From: Fimbriimonadaceae bacterium
Lineage (GTDB): Bacteria > Armatimonadota > Fimbriimonadia > Fimbriimonadales > Fimbriimonadaceae
Length of the DNA stretch: 64,000 nt
Assembly (NCBI GenBank): GCA_019638675.1
Contig: JAHBTE010000001.1
Coordinates: 1,520,605 to 1,584,604, forward strand
Reading direction: 5' to 3'
Part shown: positions 27,266 through 35,405 of the stretch, one piece after another
How positions within the stretch are numbered: position 1 is the stretch's first letter
Layout of the letters: the number at the start of each line of letters is the position of its first letter
The notes under the pieces: model-generated
The model's input: only the letters and a program-made list of their open reading frames with translations
Database searches by the model: none
Told to the model about the DNA's origin: nothing
Program-made: the position numbers and the translations under genes

Positions 27266-29479
27266 ATGGCATCACCAGTTAACCCTTCCGATTCCACCGT
27301 TCCTGGGTGGGAACAGTTGCTCGCAACTTTTGCCGAGCACTGGCCGGATGAGAGTGCCGAAAAAATCACACTTGCTTTTGAAACGGCGCGGCTTGCTCAC
27401 GAGGGGCAGTTTAGAAAAACGGGCGAGCCTTATATCATCCATCCCGTTGCAGTGGCGATCATTGTCGCCGAAATCGGCATGGATGAAGACTCCATCTGCG
27501 CCGCGCTCATGCATGACGTTCTGGAAGACACAGAACTCACAGCAGAGCGAATTGAAGAACTGTTTGGCGCGGATATCCGAGCAATGGTCGAAGGCGTAAC
27601 GAAACTTGTTCATCAAAAAATGCTGGAAGGCAGTGTTCGGGAACGGGCCGCCGCCGAATCAGTACGTGCAGCCGAAAGCCTTCGTAAATTGCTTCTTGCC
27701 ATGGCAGATGATTTCCGAGTCATGGTCATTAAACTGGCTGATCGCTTGCACAATATGCAAACCCTCGGGGCGATGGCGATAGAAAAGCAAACGCGAATTG
27801 CCAACGAGACATTAGAGGTTTATGCGCCTATCGCGGCCCGATTAGGGATCTGGCAACTCAAATGGCAGCTGGAAGATCTTGCCTTCAAGACCCTGCACCC
27901 AGATGAATATCAGCGGATTCGCGATACCGTCTCCAAATCTCGAAAAGACCGCGAAAAAGAACTCGACGAGGCGATTGAAGAACTCAAAATCAGGCTAGAA
28001 GAAGTTGGTCTAAAAGATGTCAAGGTAGTCGGGCGACCAAAGCACCTCTATTCAATTTTTAACAAACATGTCAAGCAAGGCGTAGCTTGGGAAGATATTC
28101 TTGACCTGATCGCAATCCGCGTGATTTGCGAACGGCAACACGAATGTTATCTCGCGCTTGGCATCGTTACTGAGATTTGGAAGCCGATTCCCGGGCTGTT
28201 TACTGATTACATCCAAAACCCGAAATCAAACGGTTACCAGAGCCTTCACACCAAAGTGATTGGCCCAAGCGGAGAACCGCTCGAAGTTCAAGTCCGCACC
28301 CGGGAAATGCACGAAATCGCCGAATTCGGGATTGCCGCCCACTGGACTTACAAAGAGGGTTCGGGCAAACCGAATGCAGTGACTAGCTTCAGCCAACTGA
28401 GAAAACAACTCTTTGACTGGAGCAATGACAACAGTTCTTCTAGTGATTTTCTACGAAGCGTTTCGACTGACCTGTTTGCGGAACAAGTGTTTGCGTTTAC
28501 TCCGGGCGGTGACGTTGTTGACCTTCCCGCTGGCTCCACACCTATCGACTTTGCGTTCCGGGTTCATACCAAACTCGGCGAAAACTTGGTGATGGCAAAA
28601 ATCAACGGGGACGTCGTTCCATTGGGTGCTTCGATAAAGAACGGCGATGTGGTGGAGATCATCAGCCGGGGTAACGCGCAACCGAGCCTCGACTGGCTGG
28701 AGCATGCAAAAAGCCCTCATACGCGGGCGAAAATTCGGGCTTATTTTAGAAAGCGCGACCGTAACCAGATCGTTCAACGAGGACGGGACGCCCTTGACCG
28801 AGAGCTTCGGTCAGCGGGATTTGATCCGCGTATCTATATGCGCGATGAGATCATCAAAAAGATTTCTAAAAAAGTTAAAGATAGCGATTCGGTGGATGAC
28901 GTATTCGCGCGGCTTGGCGAAGGGTTGACGAGTGTTCAATCAGTTGTTGATAAGATTCGCTTACTGGTTGCAAAGGATGCACCGGTTGAGGAAACGACCA
29001 CCAAAACTGCAAGCCCCGCCGAGCCAACTCTCGTCACGAGCATAGACCAAGTGATGACTAAGCGGGCAAGGTGTTGCCAGCCAGTTCCGGGTGAAGAAGT
29101 CGTGGGATTCGTTACCCGGGGTAGGGGAATCATGATTCATCGCCGTCTGTGCCCCAACATGATGAGCCTCGCCGAAGAAGACGCGGGAAGGGTGACGCCG
29201 GTCAAATGGCAATCAGACGGCAAAACTTATCCTGTTGATCTCTCCATTACTTGCGTGAACCGGCAAGGGTTGCTCATGGATATCACCACAATTTTTGGCG
29301 AAAGCAAAACAAACGTCAATTCGGCTCGGATCAAAACCTTGCCTAACAATACCGCCGAGATTTTGATTACGATTGATGTCGCCGACATCCAAGCTCTGCG
29401 TGCTCTCATGACCAAGATCAGCAACTTTGGGGACGTACTTTCGTTATTGCGGGTTCATTCTTCAGGTGGTCGAAGGTGA
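27266..29479 (+). CDS. Bifunctional (p)ppGpp synthetase/hydrolase (RelA/SpoT family)
   Basis: 737 residues with full long-RSH architecture: HD hydrolase domain (about 30-190; ALMHDVLEDT and VIKLADRLHNMQT), synthetase domain (about 240-360; DLIAIRVI, GYQSLHTKV, EVQVRTREMHEIAE), TGS (about 400-460; VFAFTPGGDVVDLPAGSTPI), a Cys-containing region and a C-terminal ACT domain (about 660-735). Both catalytic domains look intact, so it should make and degrade the alarmone. Its stop overlaps dtd by 4 bp. Confidence 0.93.
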   Translation: MASPVNPSDSTVPGWEQLLATFAEHWPDESAEKITLAFETARLAHEGQFRKTGEPYIIHPVAVAIIVAEIGMDEDSICAALMHDVLEDTELTAERIEELFGADIRAMVEGVTKLVHQKMLEGSVRERAAAESVRAAESLRKLLLAMADDFRVMVIKLADRLHNMQTLGAMAIEKQTRIANETLEVYAPIAARLGIWQLKWQLEDLAFKTLHPDEYQRIRDTVSKSRKDREKELDEAIEELKIRLEEVGLKDVKVVGRPKHLYSIFNKHVKQGVAWEDILDLIAIRVICERQHECYLALGIVTEIWKPIPGLFTDYIQNPKSNGYQSLHTKVIGPSGEPLEVQVRTREMHEIAEFGIAAHWTYKEGSGKPNAVTSFSQLRKQLFDWSNDNSSSSDFLRSVSTDLFAEQVFAFTPGGDVVDLPAGSTPIDFAFRVHTKLGENLVMAKINGDVVPLGASIKNGDVVEIISRGNAQPSLDWLEHAKSPHTRAKIRAYFRKRDRNQIVQRGRDALDRELRSAGFDPRIYMRDEIIKKISKKVKDSDSVDDVFARLGEGLTSVQSVVDKIRLLVAKDAPVEETTTKTASPAEPTLVTSIDQVMTKRARCCQPVPGEEVVGFVTRGRGIMIHRRLCPNMMSLAEEDAGRVTPVKWQSDGKTYPVDLSITCVNRQGLLMDITTIFGESKTNVNSARIKTLPNNTAEILITIDVADIQALRALMTKISNFGDVLSLLRVHSSGGRR

Positions 29480-29928
29480 GGGCAGTTGTTCAGCGGGTTT
29501 CACGCGCTGAAGTCCGAGTTGACGGGGAAGTGGTTGGTCGGTGCGGTCGAGGAATGATGGTTCTTGTGGCGGCTGGCGTTGATTCCACCGATGCTCAAGC
29601 AAGGGATTTAGCCGACCGTGTCGCGGGGCTCAGGATTTTTGCTGACGAAGCAGGGAAGATGAACCTTGCCCTGAAAGACATAGAACCAACGAATGCTCCA
29701 GAAGTATTGGTTGTCAGCCAGTTCACGCTTTATGGCGACGTTTGGAGCAGCCGCAGGCCGAGCTTTGTTGGTTCTGCCGGATACGAGCGGGGCAAAGAGC
29801 TGTATGAGTTGTTTGTCAATTCATTGTCTAACCTAGTGCGCGGCGTTGAAACGGGAGAGTTCGGCGCAATGATGGATGTTGAGCTCATCAACGACGGCCC
29901 GGTGACTTTGATCATTGATGCACGGTAG
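29476..29928 (+). CDS. dtd: D-aminoacyl-tRNA deacylase
   Basis: 150 residues. MRAVVQRVSRAEVRVDGEVV is the family N-terminus, SQFTLYGD the catalytic loop, and FGAMMDVELINDGPVTLIID the C-terminal signature with the GP motif. It removes D-amino acids from tRNA. GTG start overlaps the RSH stop codon (GTGA), giving coupling; this relA-dtd order is common in bacteria. Confidence 0.95.
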   Translation: MRAVVQRVSRAEVRVDGEVVGRCGRGMMVLVAAGVDSTDAQARDLADRVAGLRIFADEAGKMNLALKDIEPTNAPEVLVVSQFTLYGDVWSSRRPSFVGSAGYERGKELYELFVNSLSNLVRGVETGEFGAMMDVELINDGPVTLIIDAR

Positions 29929-29966
29929 GACCGCGAAGCGGGAAGGTATTATTTCGGTTCTGGTTC

Positions 29967-30052
29967 GCGCCGGTGGTGGAATTGGTAGACACGCTACCTT
30001 GAGGTGGTAGTGCCCACAAAGCGTGAAGGTTCGAGTCCTTTCCGGCGCACCA
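29967..30052 (+). tRNA. tRNA-Leu(GAG)
   Basis: A class II tRNA: acceptor stem GCGCCGG pairs with CCGGCGC, discriminator A and encoded CCA at 30050-30052. The anticodon arm CTACC-TTGAGGT-GGTAG gives anticodon GAG (Leu, CTC/CTT), a long variable arm follows, and GGTTCGAGTCC is the T loop. Confidence 0.96.
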
Positions 30053-30132
30053 AGTTATTTTTATGTTAAAGGTCTACACATATCACCCATAACCCCCGTA
30101 AAAGTGCCCGATGACTCACGCACTCCAGACGA

Positions 30133-30144
30133 TATAGTGGGGTA
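30133..30144 (+). promoter_or_regulatory. -10 element 6 nt before the PEP-CTERM nuclease
   Basis: TATAGT (30133-30138) is followed by GGGGTA and the ATG. The short distance predicts a leaderless transcript, although GGGG could also act as a weak ribosome-binding site. Confidence 0.4.
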
Positions 30145-31245
30145 ATGCTTTTGATTGCTCGGAGAGTGAGTGTTCTTGGTTTTGCCCTGTTAGCCAGCTT
30201 AAGTTTTGGCGACAATTTGCGCGTGGCAACCTGGAACATCAGTAACTACACTGGTGGCCGCGATGCCGCCATCGGCAACGCCGTTTACGGAACGTTCCAA
30301 GGCCGAAGTTTTCGACCGGATGTTTTGTTCGCGCAGGAAATCCAAAGTGCAAGCGCGGCTAACTCCTTGCGTACGATTTTGAACAACGCAGCCGGAAGCC
30401 CAGGCGACTGGCAAGTTTCGTTCGGCAGTCTAACCGGTACTGGATCAACCAGTGACACCGCAATGTTCTATCGAACGAGCAAGGTCAACTCAGTCAGTGC
30501 GAACCTAGTCGCTGCCGCGGCTGGAACAACTGGCAACCCTCGCGACGTGTGGCGTTTCGATTTTTCGATCACCGGAAACGCGGCGACCAACGAAAAGTTT
30601 GGTGTTTACAACAGCCACATGCGGAGCGGGTCGAGTAGCGACGATCAGGCTCGGCGGCAAGTCGAAGCATTAGCGATCCGCAATAACTCCAACGCTTTGA
30701 GCTCTAACTATCAAATCATGTCGCTTGGGGATTTTAATATTCAGACCTCAAGCCAACAAGCATATCAAACATTAATTGGGTCAGATTCCAATAATAACGG
30801 ACGATTTTTTGATCCAATCGGAACTCCAGGTTCCTGGAACAACAACAGCGCCTTCCGCTTTGTGCACACGCAAGATCCAGTTGGATCTGGAGGGATGGAC
30901 GATCGCCTAGATCAGATTCTGATGGGCGGCAAACTTGGCGACGGAATCGGAACTGAATATGTCGGTGCCTTCGGAACGGCGTACAGTACGTCAACTTGGA
31001 ATGATGCGAACCACAGCTATCGAGCATGGGGCAACGATGGCACTAGCTTCGACACTTCGCTAACAATAAACGGGAACGAAATGGTCGGTGCTTCGATCGC
31101 GCAATCATTGGTTGATGTTGCGGTCGGTGGTGGGCACCTGCCAGTTTTTGCAGATATTAGTTTTGAAGCAGTACCCGAACCAGGCACGATGTTGGTTCTT
31201 GGTAGCCTAGCTTTGGTTGCTGCTCGCCGACGCAAGAAAAACTAA
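30145..31245 (+). CDS. Endonuclease/exonuclease/phosphatase-family protein with PEP-CTERM tail
   Basis: 366 residues: signal peptide (ARRVSVLGFALLASLSFG), an EEP-type domain (LRVATWNISNYTG, LFAQEIQ with the metal-binding Glu, GVYNSHMRSG with His, MSLGDFNIQ with D-x-N), and a PEP-CTERM signal: VPEPGT, a short hydrophobic helix and ARRRKK. The protein is exported and probably sorted/anchored by an exosortase encoded elsewhere; it would act as an extracellular nuclease or phosphodiesterase. The IS1595-type element is inserted directly after its stop codon (the TSD includes the last base). Confidence 0.85.
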   Translation: MLLIARRVSVLGFALLASLSFGDNLRVATWNISNYTGGRDAAIGNAVYGTFQGRSFRPDVLFAQEIQSASAANSLRTILNNAAGSPGDWQVSFGSLTGTGSTSDTAMFYRTSKVNSVSANLVAAAAGTTGNPRDVWRFDFSITGNAATNEKFGVYNSHMRSGSSSDDQARRQVEALAIRNNSNALSSNYQIMSLGDFNIQTSSQQAYQTLIGSDSNNNGRFFDPIGTPGSWNNNSAFRFVHTQDPVGSGGMDDRLDQILMGGKLGDGIGTEYVGAFGTAYSTSTWNDANHSYRAWGNDGTSFDTSLTINGNEMVGASIAQSLVDVAVGGGHLPVFADISFEAVPEPGTMLVLGSLALVAARRRKKN

Positions 31246-31252
31246 TAATGTT
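31245..31252 (+). repeat. Left copy of 8-bp target site duplication
   Basis: ATAATGTT immediately precedes the left inverted repeat of the element, and the identical ATAATGTT follows its right end at 34030-34037. Eight bp is the duplication length known for IS1595-family insertions. Confidence 0.9.
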
Positions 31253-31564
31253 GGTAATTATCCCCTAATAGTAGGTAGAAAGTTTTGAAAGTGGGATTAG
31301 GGTTGTGGGGACTGAGACACTGGCCTCATTACCAGTTAAATTTGGAACGAGTTGCAACCGAAAATTGTCAGTAGGTATAGTGAAAACACTTTAGCCCCCC
31401 TGCTGACACAGGGAGGTTTGCCTCCGCTATCCAGGCATTCCACAAAGGAATACCATGAGTAGCATCCGCAGAGCCGTCGCCGAAAGTTCTAGCTCCACTT
31501 CAAGGTCTTTGAGCTTCAGTGATATTTTCACTTGGCGGCTCACCCCCTTTAACCCCTCTAGATT

Positions 31565-31580
31565 TATCCGTAAACGGATA
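31565..31580. promoter_or_regulatory. Palindrome in the non-coding left part of the element
   Basis: TATCCGT-AA-ACGGATA is a perfect inverted repeat about 120 bp upstream of the first passenger gene. It is a plausible operator for a dimeric regulator; nothing identifies the protein that binds it. Confidence 0.4.
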
Positions 31581-31698
31581 GAAGGGAAATCTATGTGCAT
31601 AGCGGATCTCTCATAGCCCCTAGCGGTCACAGAATGTCAGGAAGAGAGTAGAGTTACGGATATTATGCCCCGAGTTTGAAATTCTGATATGGGGAACG

Positions 31699-32133
31699 AT
31701 GTCAGAAGCGTCTATAATACAAGGCGTGGAGCTAAAGTACGTATTACTGGCAGATAGCGCAAATTTAACCGAAAACAAGCGGTTGAATGTACTCGGCGTA
31801 TTTGACCAAATTAACGTTCCTGATGGGGAGCTACCGTATGTCCACCCGATGCTAAGTGTCGTTATATTTGCGCAAGGTACGAAGGAGGATGACGGAAAGG
31901 CTTTCGACTTCACGTTGGCAATTCAGCATGAAGAGTCGGGCAAAATCTTGGCTCAATTACCCGGTACTTTGACGATCAACAATTCTAGTGTATCGCGGCC
32001 TCGGTTTAACCAGGGGTTTGCAATCGCCTTTGTGGAGTTTAAGGATTTTGGAAGCCATCTCTTTATCGTTGATGCAGGTAAGTACGGAAAACAGTCAGCA
32101 TTTCTTGAAATTGCTGACCCGAGGGGTGGGTAA
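31699..32133 (+). CDS. Passenger protein 1 of the IS1595 element, unknown function
   Basis: 144 residues, soluble, beta-rich. The start region VELKYVLLADSANLTENKRL followed by NVLGVFDQINVPDGELPYVHP resembles small beta-sandwich proteins of the uncharacterised DUF6941 type (recalled similarity, not verified). The ATG has GGGGAA 4-9 nt upstream. It overlaps the next gene by 1 bp, so the three passenger genes form an operon. Confidence 0.7.
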   Translation: MSEASIIQGVELKYVLLADSANLTENKRLNVLGVFDQINVPDGELPYVHPMLSVVIFAQGTKEDDGKAFDFTLAIQHEESGKILAQLPGTLTINNSSVSRPRFNQGFAIAFVEFKDFGSHLFIVDAGKYGKQSAFLEIADPRGG

Positions 32134-32708
32134 TGTCACTAAACACTGTGTTGCCCAGAATTGGCGCAAGTTCAAGCGGAAGCCTTAATGTCCCAGAATT
32201 TGATAAGCGCAAGCTAAGACGGAAGAGTTTTGACGTTCGCTCCTGGTCAGCCTCGCCTACCGAAGATACTAATTCAACTAAGGATATGTTTGTTACTACT
32301 GAGAGAAGTATATTTGAGTCCGCTTTGAAGAAGGCAAGCCGTGCGTCCTTCTCTGGCGCAACGTGGTATGCCGATGCTTGTGGGCGTATACACCAATTGA
32401 CCCTGCCTGAAAATATAGATGAAGACGATGTTCCACCTAACGAGCAGGCGGTGGATTGGTCGTTGGCCCTTGTTAGCGTTCTGAATAAAGAGAACAAGCC
32501 GCCGTATAGGGTTCTCTCAGATACGGAAGGCGGGATCATGTTCGCTTTTTTTGAGAATGGTAAACAGATAGATTTGGTTGTAGCCAACAGCGGCTTGCTC
32601 ATCGTTTCTCAGGAAACAGAGGATAATATCCTGGAGCACACGGTGGGAGAATTATCCTACGAGACTCTTAGTGCCGGAGTGAAAATAATCTGTGACTTCC
32701 TTAAATGA
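32133..32708 (+). CDS. Passenger protein 2 of the IS1595 element, unknown function
   Basis: 191 residues, soluble and mixed alpha/beta, with no signal peptide or membrane segment. Segments such as SFSGATWYADACGRIHQLTL and GGIMFAFFENGKQIDLVVAN show the alternation of a beta-rich fold. No family recognised. It starts at the last base of gene 1 and overlaps gene 3 by 17 bp, indicating coupled expression. Confidence 0.65.
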   Translation: MSLNTVLPRIGASSSGSLNVPEFDKRKLRRKSFDVRSWSASPTEDTNSTKDMFVTTERSIFESALKKASRASFSGATWYADACGRIHQLTLPENIDEDDVPPNEQAVDWSLALVSVLNKENKPPYRVLSDTEGGIMFAFFENGKQIDLVVANSGLLIVSQETEDNILEHTVGELSYETLSAGVKIICDFLK

Positions 32709-33150
32709 GTGGTTAAATCAGGACTTTCCCGATGATGAAATGCTCTACGGTCGCTACGAACCTGATGAGGTTATTGGGGACAAAATCAAAGCGAGAGCGA
32801 TCAAGAGAGATGAATCATTTAGTAGAAGTTCTTTGATTCAGCCTGCAAAAGTCAGAACAGAGCGAGATACGATTATTACCGAGATTTCCTGCAAGAAAGT
32901 TTATGAGGCCAGACTGATACTTGAAGACGAGCGATGCATTACGCTTGAGCCAAAGCATATTGCCAAGGGCAAGTCGGACATCGCCCATAGTGATGTAGGG
33001 AGCCACGAGAATGGAGTCAGGTTAGAACGCCATCGGTACGACGAGTCTAACCATTTGCCCAAATATAAGGCTTTCCTGAGTAATAATATGCGAATTATCC
33101 CTGCTGAGGAACTCGTTCCTGATACGGAGTCCACCAACTCAACTGGCTAG
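32692..33150 (+). CDS. Passenger protein 3 of the IS1595 element, unknown function
   Basis: 152 residues, highly charged (many Glu, Arg, Lys), soluble. It starts at GTG 32692 within the end of gene 2. The DEMLYGRYEPDEVIGDKIKA segment and later IITEISCKKVYEARLILEDE suggest a small alpha/beta protein. No family recognised. Its last 56 bp overlap the transposase gene on the opposite strand. Confidence 0.6.
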   Translation: MTSLNEWLNQDFPDDEMLYGRYEPDEVIGDKIKARAIKRDESFSRSSLIQPAKVRTERDTIITEISCKKVYEARLILEDERCITLEPKHIAKGKSDIAHSDVGSHENGVRLERHRYDESNHLPKYKAFLSNNMRIIPAEELVPDTESTNSTG

Positions 33151-33994
33151 TCTGAGCCATGAAGTGATGGAACATAGGAACCTCCGAGCCACGTCGGTTG
33201 TACCGGAACGCATACTCATTGACGTAGGTTTGCAGGTATTCCCGTCCGCAATGCTTGTAAACGCCTTTCAGGCCGCCTTTGAAAAGTGACCAGAATCCCT
33301 CAATGGTGTTAGTGTGGACAGCACCGTCAACGTATATCTTGCGCCAGTGTGGGATTGAATAATGGTCGTAGCCGTGAGTTGGTAACGCCTTGTATGCAGG
33401 GTACTCATCGGTGTAAACCACAGTTCCGGGTTCGACGTTGGTTGTGATGATGTCAATGAGTTCGGCCTTGGTTACTTTATCTATTGCCTTAGCCGTGACA
33501 CGTCCGCCGCGTTGAACTGCACCAACTACGGGAACCTTCTTAGAAGATCGTCCAGGTTTGCCTTTGGTCTTGCCACCGACGTAGGTTTCGTCTACCTCAA
33601 CTTCGTTAGAGAGCTTGGTTGGTTCGTCCATGAGCATAGAGCGGATTTGCTTGAACATACGCCATGCCGTCTTGTAAGTGACGCCTAGATCACGCTCTAA
33701 TTGCTTCGCAGAAATACCACAGCGAGTAGTAGACATGAGAAAGACAGCGCGGAACCAAAGCCTAAGCGGAGTTGACGACTTATGATAGATCGTTCCTGCG
33801 GTTGGGTGGACATGGTGCCCGCAGTTCTGACATGAGTAAGACTTGCGATTTTTGACCTTATGATGCTTGGTAACTCGCTCACAAATAGGACAGGTAATGC
33901 CTGCCGGATAGAGAAAATCTTTCAACCATTCCAGGCAAGCATCGTCGTCGGGGAACTGTTTTTCAAACTCTCGAATCCCGTATTTCTGCTTCAT
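33095..33994 (-). CDS. IS1595-family transposase (ISXO2-like DDE)
   Basis: 299 residues. The N-terminal zinc ribbon CPIC...CQNCGHH (about residues 36-60) and the following helix-turn-helix (GISAKQLERDLGVTYKTAWR) bind DNA. The DDE-type catalytic core has VEVDETYVGG (first Asp), VVYTDEYPAY (second Asp) and VHTNTIEGFWSLFKGGLKG (Asn/Glu end). The start lies 11 bp inside the right inverted repeat region boundary. The gene appears intact and transposition-competent. Confidence 0.93.
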   Translation of the reverse strand: MKQKYGIREFEKQFPDDDACLEWLKDFLYPAGITCPICERVTKHHKVKNRKSYSCQNCGHHVHPTAGTIYHKSSTPLRLWFRAVFLMSTTRCGISAKQLERDLGVTYKTAWRMFKQIRSMLMDEPTKLSNEVEVDETYVGGKTKGKPGRSSKKVPVVGAVQRGGRVTAKAIDKVTKAELIDIITTNVEPGTVVYTDEYPAYKALPTHGYDHYSIPHWRKIYVDGAVHTNTIEGFWSLFKGGLKGVYKHCGREYLQTYVNEYAFRYNRRGSEVPMFHHFMAQTSQLSWWTPYQERVPQQG

Positions 33995-34029
33995 AAAAGT
34001 AGTATACCTACAATGAGGGGATAATTACC

Positions 34030-34037
34030 ATAATGTT
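34030..34037 (+). repeat. Right copy of 8-bp target site duplication
   Basis: ATAATGTT directly after the right inverted repeat, identical to 31245-31252. Confidence 0.9.
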
Positions 34038-34041
34038 AGTA

Positions 34042-34076
34042 ATACCCCTGTGCTTCGCGGCTCAGGGGTATTTTTT
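34042..34076 (+). terminator. Rho-independent terminator, cut off from its gene by the element
   Basis: ATACCCCTG pairs with CAGGGGTAT around a GC-rich loop holding TTCG, followed by TTTTTT. Removing the element and one TSD copy puts this hairpin about 12 bp after the stop codon of the PEP-CTERM nuclease, so it is that gene's original terminator. Confidence 0.85.
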
Positions 34077-34085
34077 GTTTGTTGA

Positions 34086-34103
34086 TATACTCTGCACGAC
34101 GTA
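34086..34103 (+). promoter_or_regulatory. -10 element 12 nt before metF
   Basis: TATACT at 34086-34091 with the metF ATG at 34104; no Shine-Dalgarno between them. Confidence 0.4.
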
Positions 34104-34961
34104 ATGCGCATTATTGATCGGCTCGGGGTTGACGGCCCAAGTTTTTCTTTTGAATTTTTCCCTCCTAAAACATCCAAAGGGGAAGAACGGCTGTTCAAAA
34201 CCATTACACAACTTTCCGCGCTGAATCCTACTTTTGTGAGTGTGACTTGCGGGGCAGGCGGCTCAACCAGACTTAAGACCGCCGAATGGGCGTCGCAAAT
34301 CCGAAAGGAATCGGGCATTGAGCCAATGGTTCATATGACTTGCCTGGGTGTGCCGGAATCGGAAGTTCGTCAAACGTTGAATGAAGCCAAGCAAGCGGGT
34401 CTTTCAAACATCCTTGCCCTGCGGGGCGACCCTCCGCTTGAAGGAAGTTGGGAGCCAGGGTTCTGCAATTTTGCCAACGAACTGATTGGTGTGATCCGTG
34501 AAGACTTTCCCGATGCCTGCATTGCCGCCGCTTGTTATCCAGAAAAACATACGGAGGCAGATTCATTCCGAAGTGATTTAGAAGCAATGAAGCGGAAATC
34601 CGATGCGGGTGTGGATTTCTTCATCACTCAGCTCTTTTTTGATAACGCCAAGTACTTTGAGTTTGTTGGCCGGGCGCGGAGCATCGGCATCACCCAACCG
34701 ATTATTCCGGGAATCATGCCAATTCAAAACGTAGAGCAGGTTCGGCGATTTACCAGCATGTGTGGGGCGACGATTCCCGCTCATCTATCCAAATTGCTGA
34801 GTCAATACGATGCGGCTCCGGCGGCGGTTTATCATATCGGCATCGCTCACGCCATCGCCCAAAGTCACGAACTTTTGGAAGCTGGCGTGCCAGGGATTCA
34901 CTTTTATACGCTCAATAAAAGTCCGGCCACGCGGGTTGTGGTCGAGGCACTAAAGAGTTAG
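34104..34961 (+). CDS. metF: 5,10-methylenetetrahydrofolate reductase
   Basis: 285 residues, the MetF TIM barrel. SFEFFPPKT holds the catalytic Glu, FVSVTCGAGGSTR and LALRGDPP are the FAD and folate binding elements, and DFFITQLFFDN and PGIMPIQN close the barrel. It reduces methylene-THF to methyl-THF for methionine synthesis and methylation. It precedes the Clp-N-like gene by 12 bp. Confidence 0.94.
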   Translation: MRIIDRLGVDGPSFSFEFFPPKTSKGEERLFKTITQLSALNPTFVSVTCGAGGSTRLKTAEWASQIRKESGIEPMVHMTCLGVPESEVRQTLNEAKQAGLSNILALRGDPPLEGSWEPGFCNFANELIGVIREDFPDACIAAACYPEKHTEADSFRSDLEAMKRKSDAGVDFFITQLFFDNAKYFEFVGRARSIGITQPIIPGIMPIQNVEQVRRFTSMCGATIPAHLSKLLSQYDAAPAAVYHIGIAHAIAQSHELLEAGVPGIHFYTLNKSPATRVVVEALKS

Positions 34962-34973
34962 AATTCGAATAGC

Positions 34974-35399
34974 GTGTGGAAGTTATTTACTGAAGAACTT
35001 AGACAAGCGATCTGGCATGCCCAAACGGAAGCAGAATTTGAGAATTCAAAGGCATTAGAGACGCGGCATTTACTATTAGGAGTGTTGAACGTGAAAAATC
35101 CGGAGGTTTCAAGAGTGCTTTCGGTGATAGGTATTGATGAGTCAGTGCTGGAATCTGCTTTTCGAGCCAAGCTTGGTCCTCCGCTTCTAGAACTGAAACC
35201 AGCAGACTTCGAGCTGTCAGTAGGTGGTAAGCAGGCGATCAGTAATTTGTATGATCAGGCACGGACTCTGGATGCCAAGACTTTTGAGCCAATTCATCTA
35301 CTACTCGGTTTATGTGATGTAAACGATTCAACTGCTCAGTTTTTGAATGAGGCTGGTTTGCGGGTTTCCCAGATTTCCCGAATTCACCAACGCATTTAG
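34974..35399 (+). CDS. Stand-alone Clp N-domain (repeat) protein
   Basis: 141 residues made of two Clp_N repeats: LFTEELRQAIWHAQTEAEFE with TRHLLLGVL, and GKQAISNLYDQARTLDAKTF with PIHLLLGLC. In ClpC/ClpA this double helical repeat binds substrates and adaptors; here no AAA+ module follows. It could be a ClpC adaptor or decoy. GTG start at 34974. Confidence 0.82.
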   Translation: MWKLFTEELRQAIWHAQTEAEFENSKALETRHLLLGVLNVKNPEVSRVLSVIGIDESVLESAFRAKLGPPLLELKPADFELSVGGKQAISNLYDQARTLDAKTFEPIHLLLGLCDVNDSTAQFLNEAGLRVSQISRIHQRI

Positions 35400-35405
35400 C
35401 TCAAG

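Larger units (their letters stand above)
31253..34029. mobile_element. IS1595-family element with three passenger genes
   Basis: Terminal inverted repeats 31253-31277 and 34005-34029 match at 23 of 25 positions (both begin GGTAATTATCCCCT and end TAGGTA). They are flanked by 8-bp direct repeats. The 2777-bp element encodes an ISXO2/IS1595 transposase on the minus strand and three plus-strand genes unrelated to transposition, so it is a cargo-carrying IS. The first ~445 bp hold no convincing gene but contain a 7-2-7 palindrome at 31565-31580 and several GC-rich dyads. Intact ends and duplication suggest recent insertion. Confidence 0.92.

Noticed and set aside
31427-31630. Possible 67- or 38-residue minus-strand gene inside the IS1595 element
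   Set aside because: Start codons are GTG with poorly placed ribosome-binding sites and no recognisable domain; kept only as a possibility within the element.
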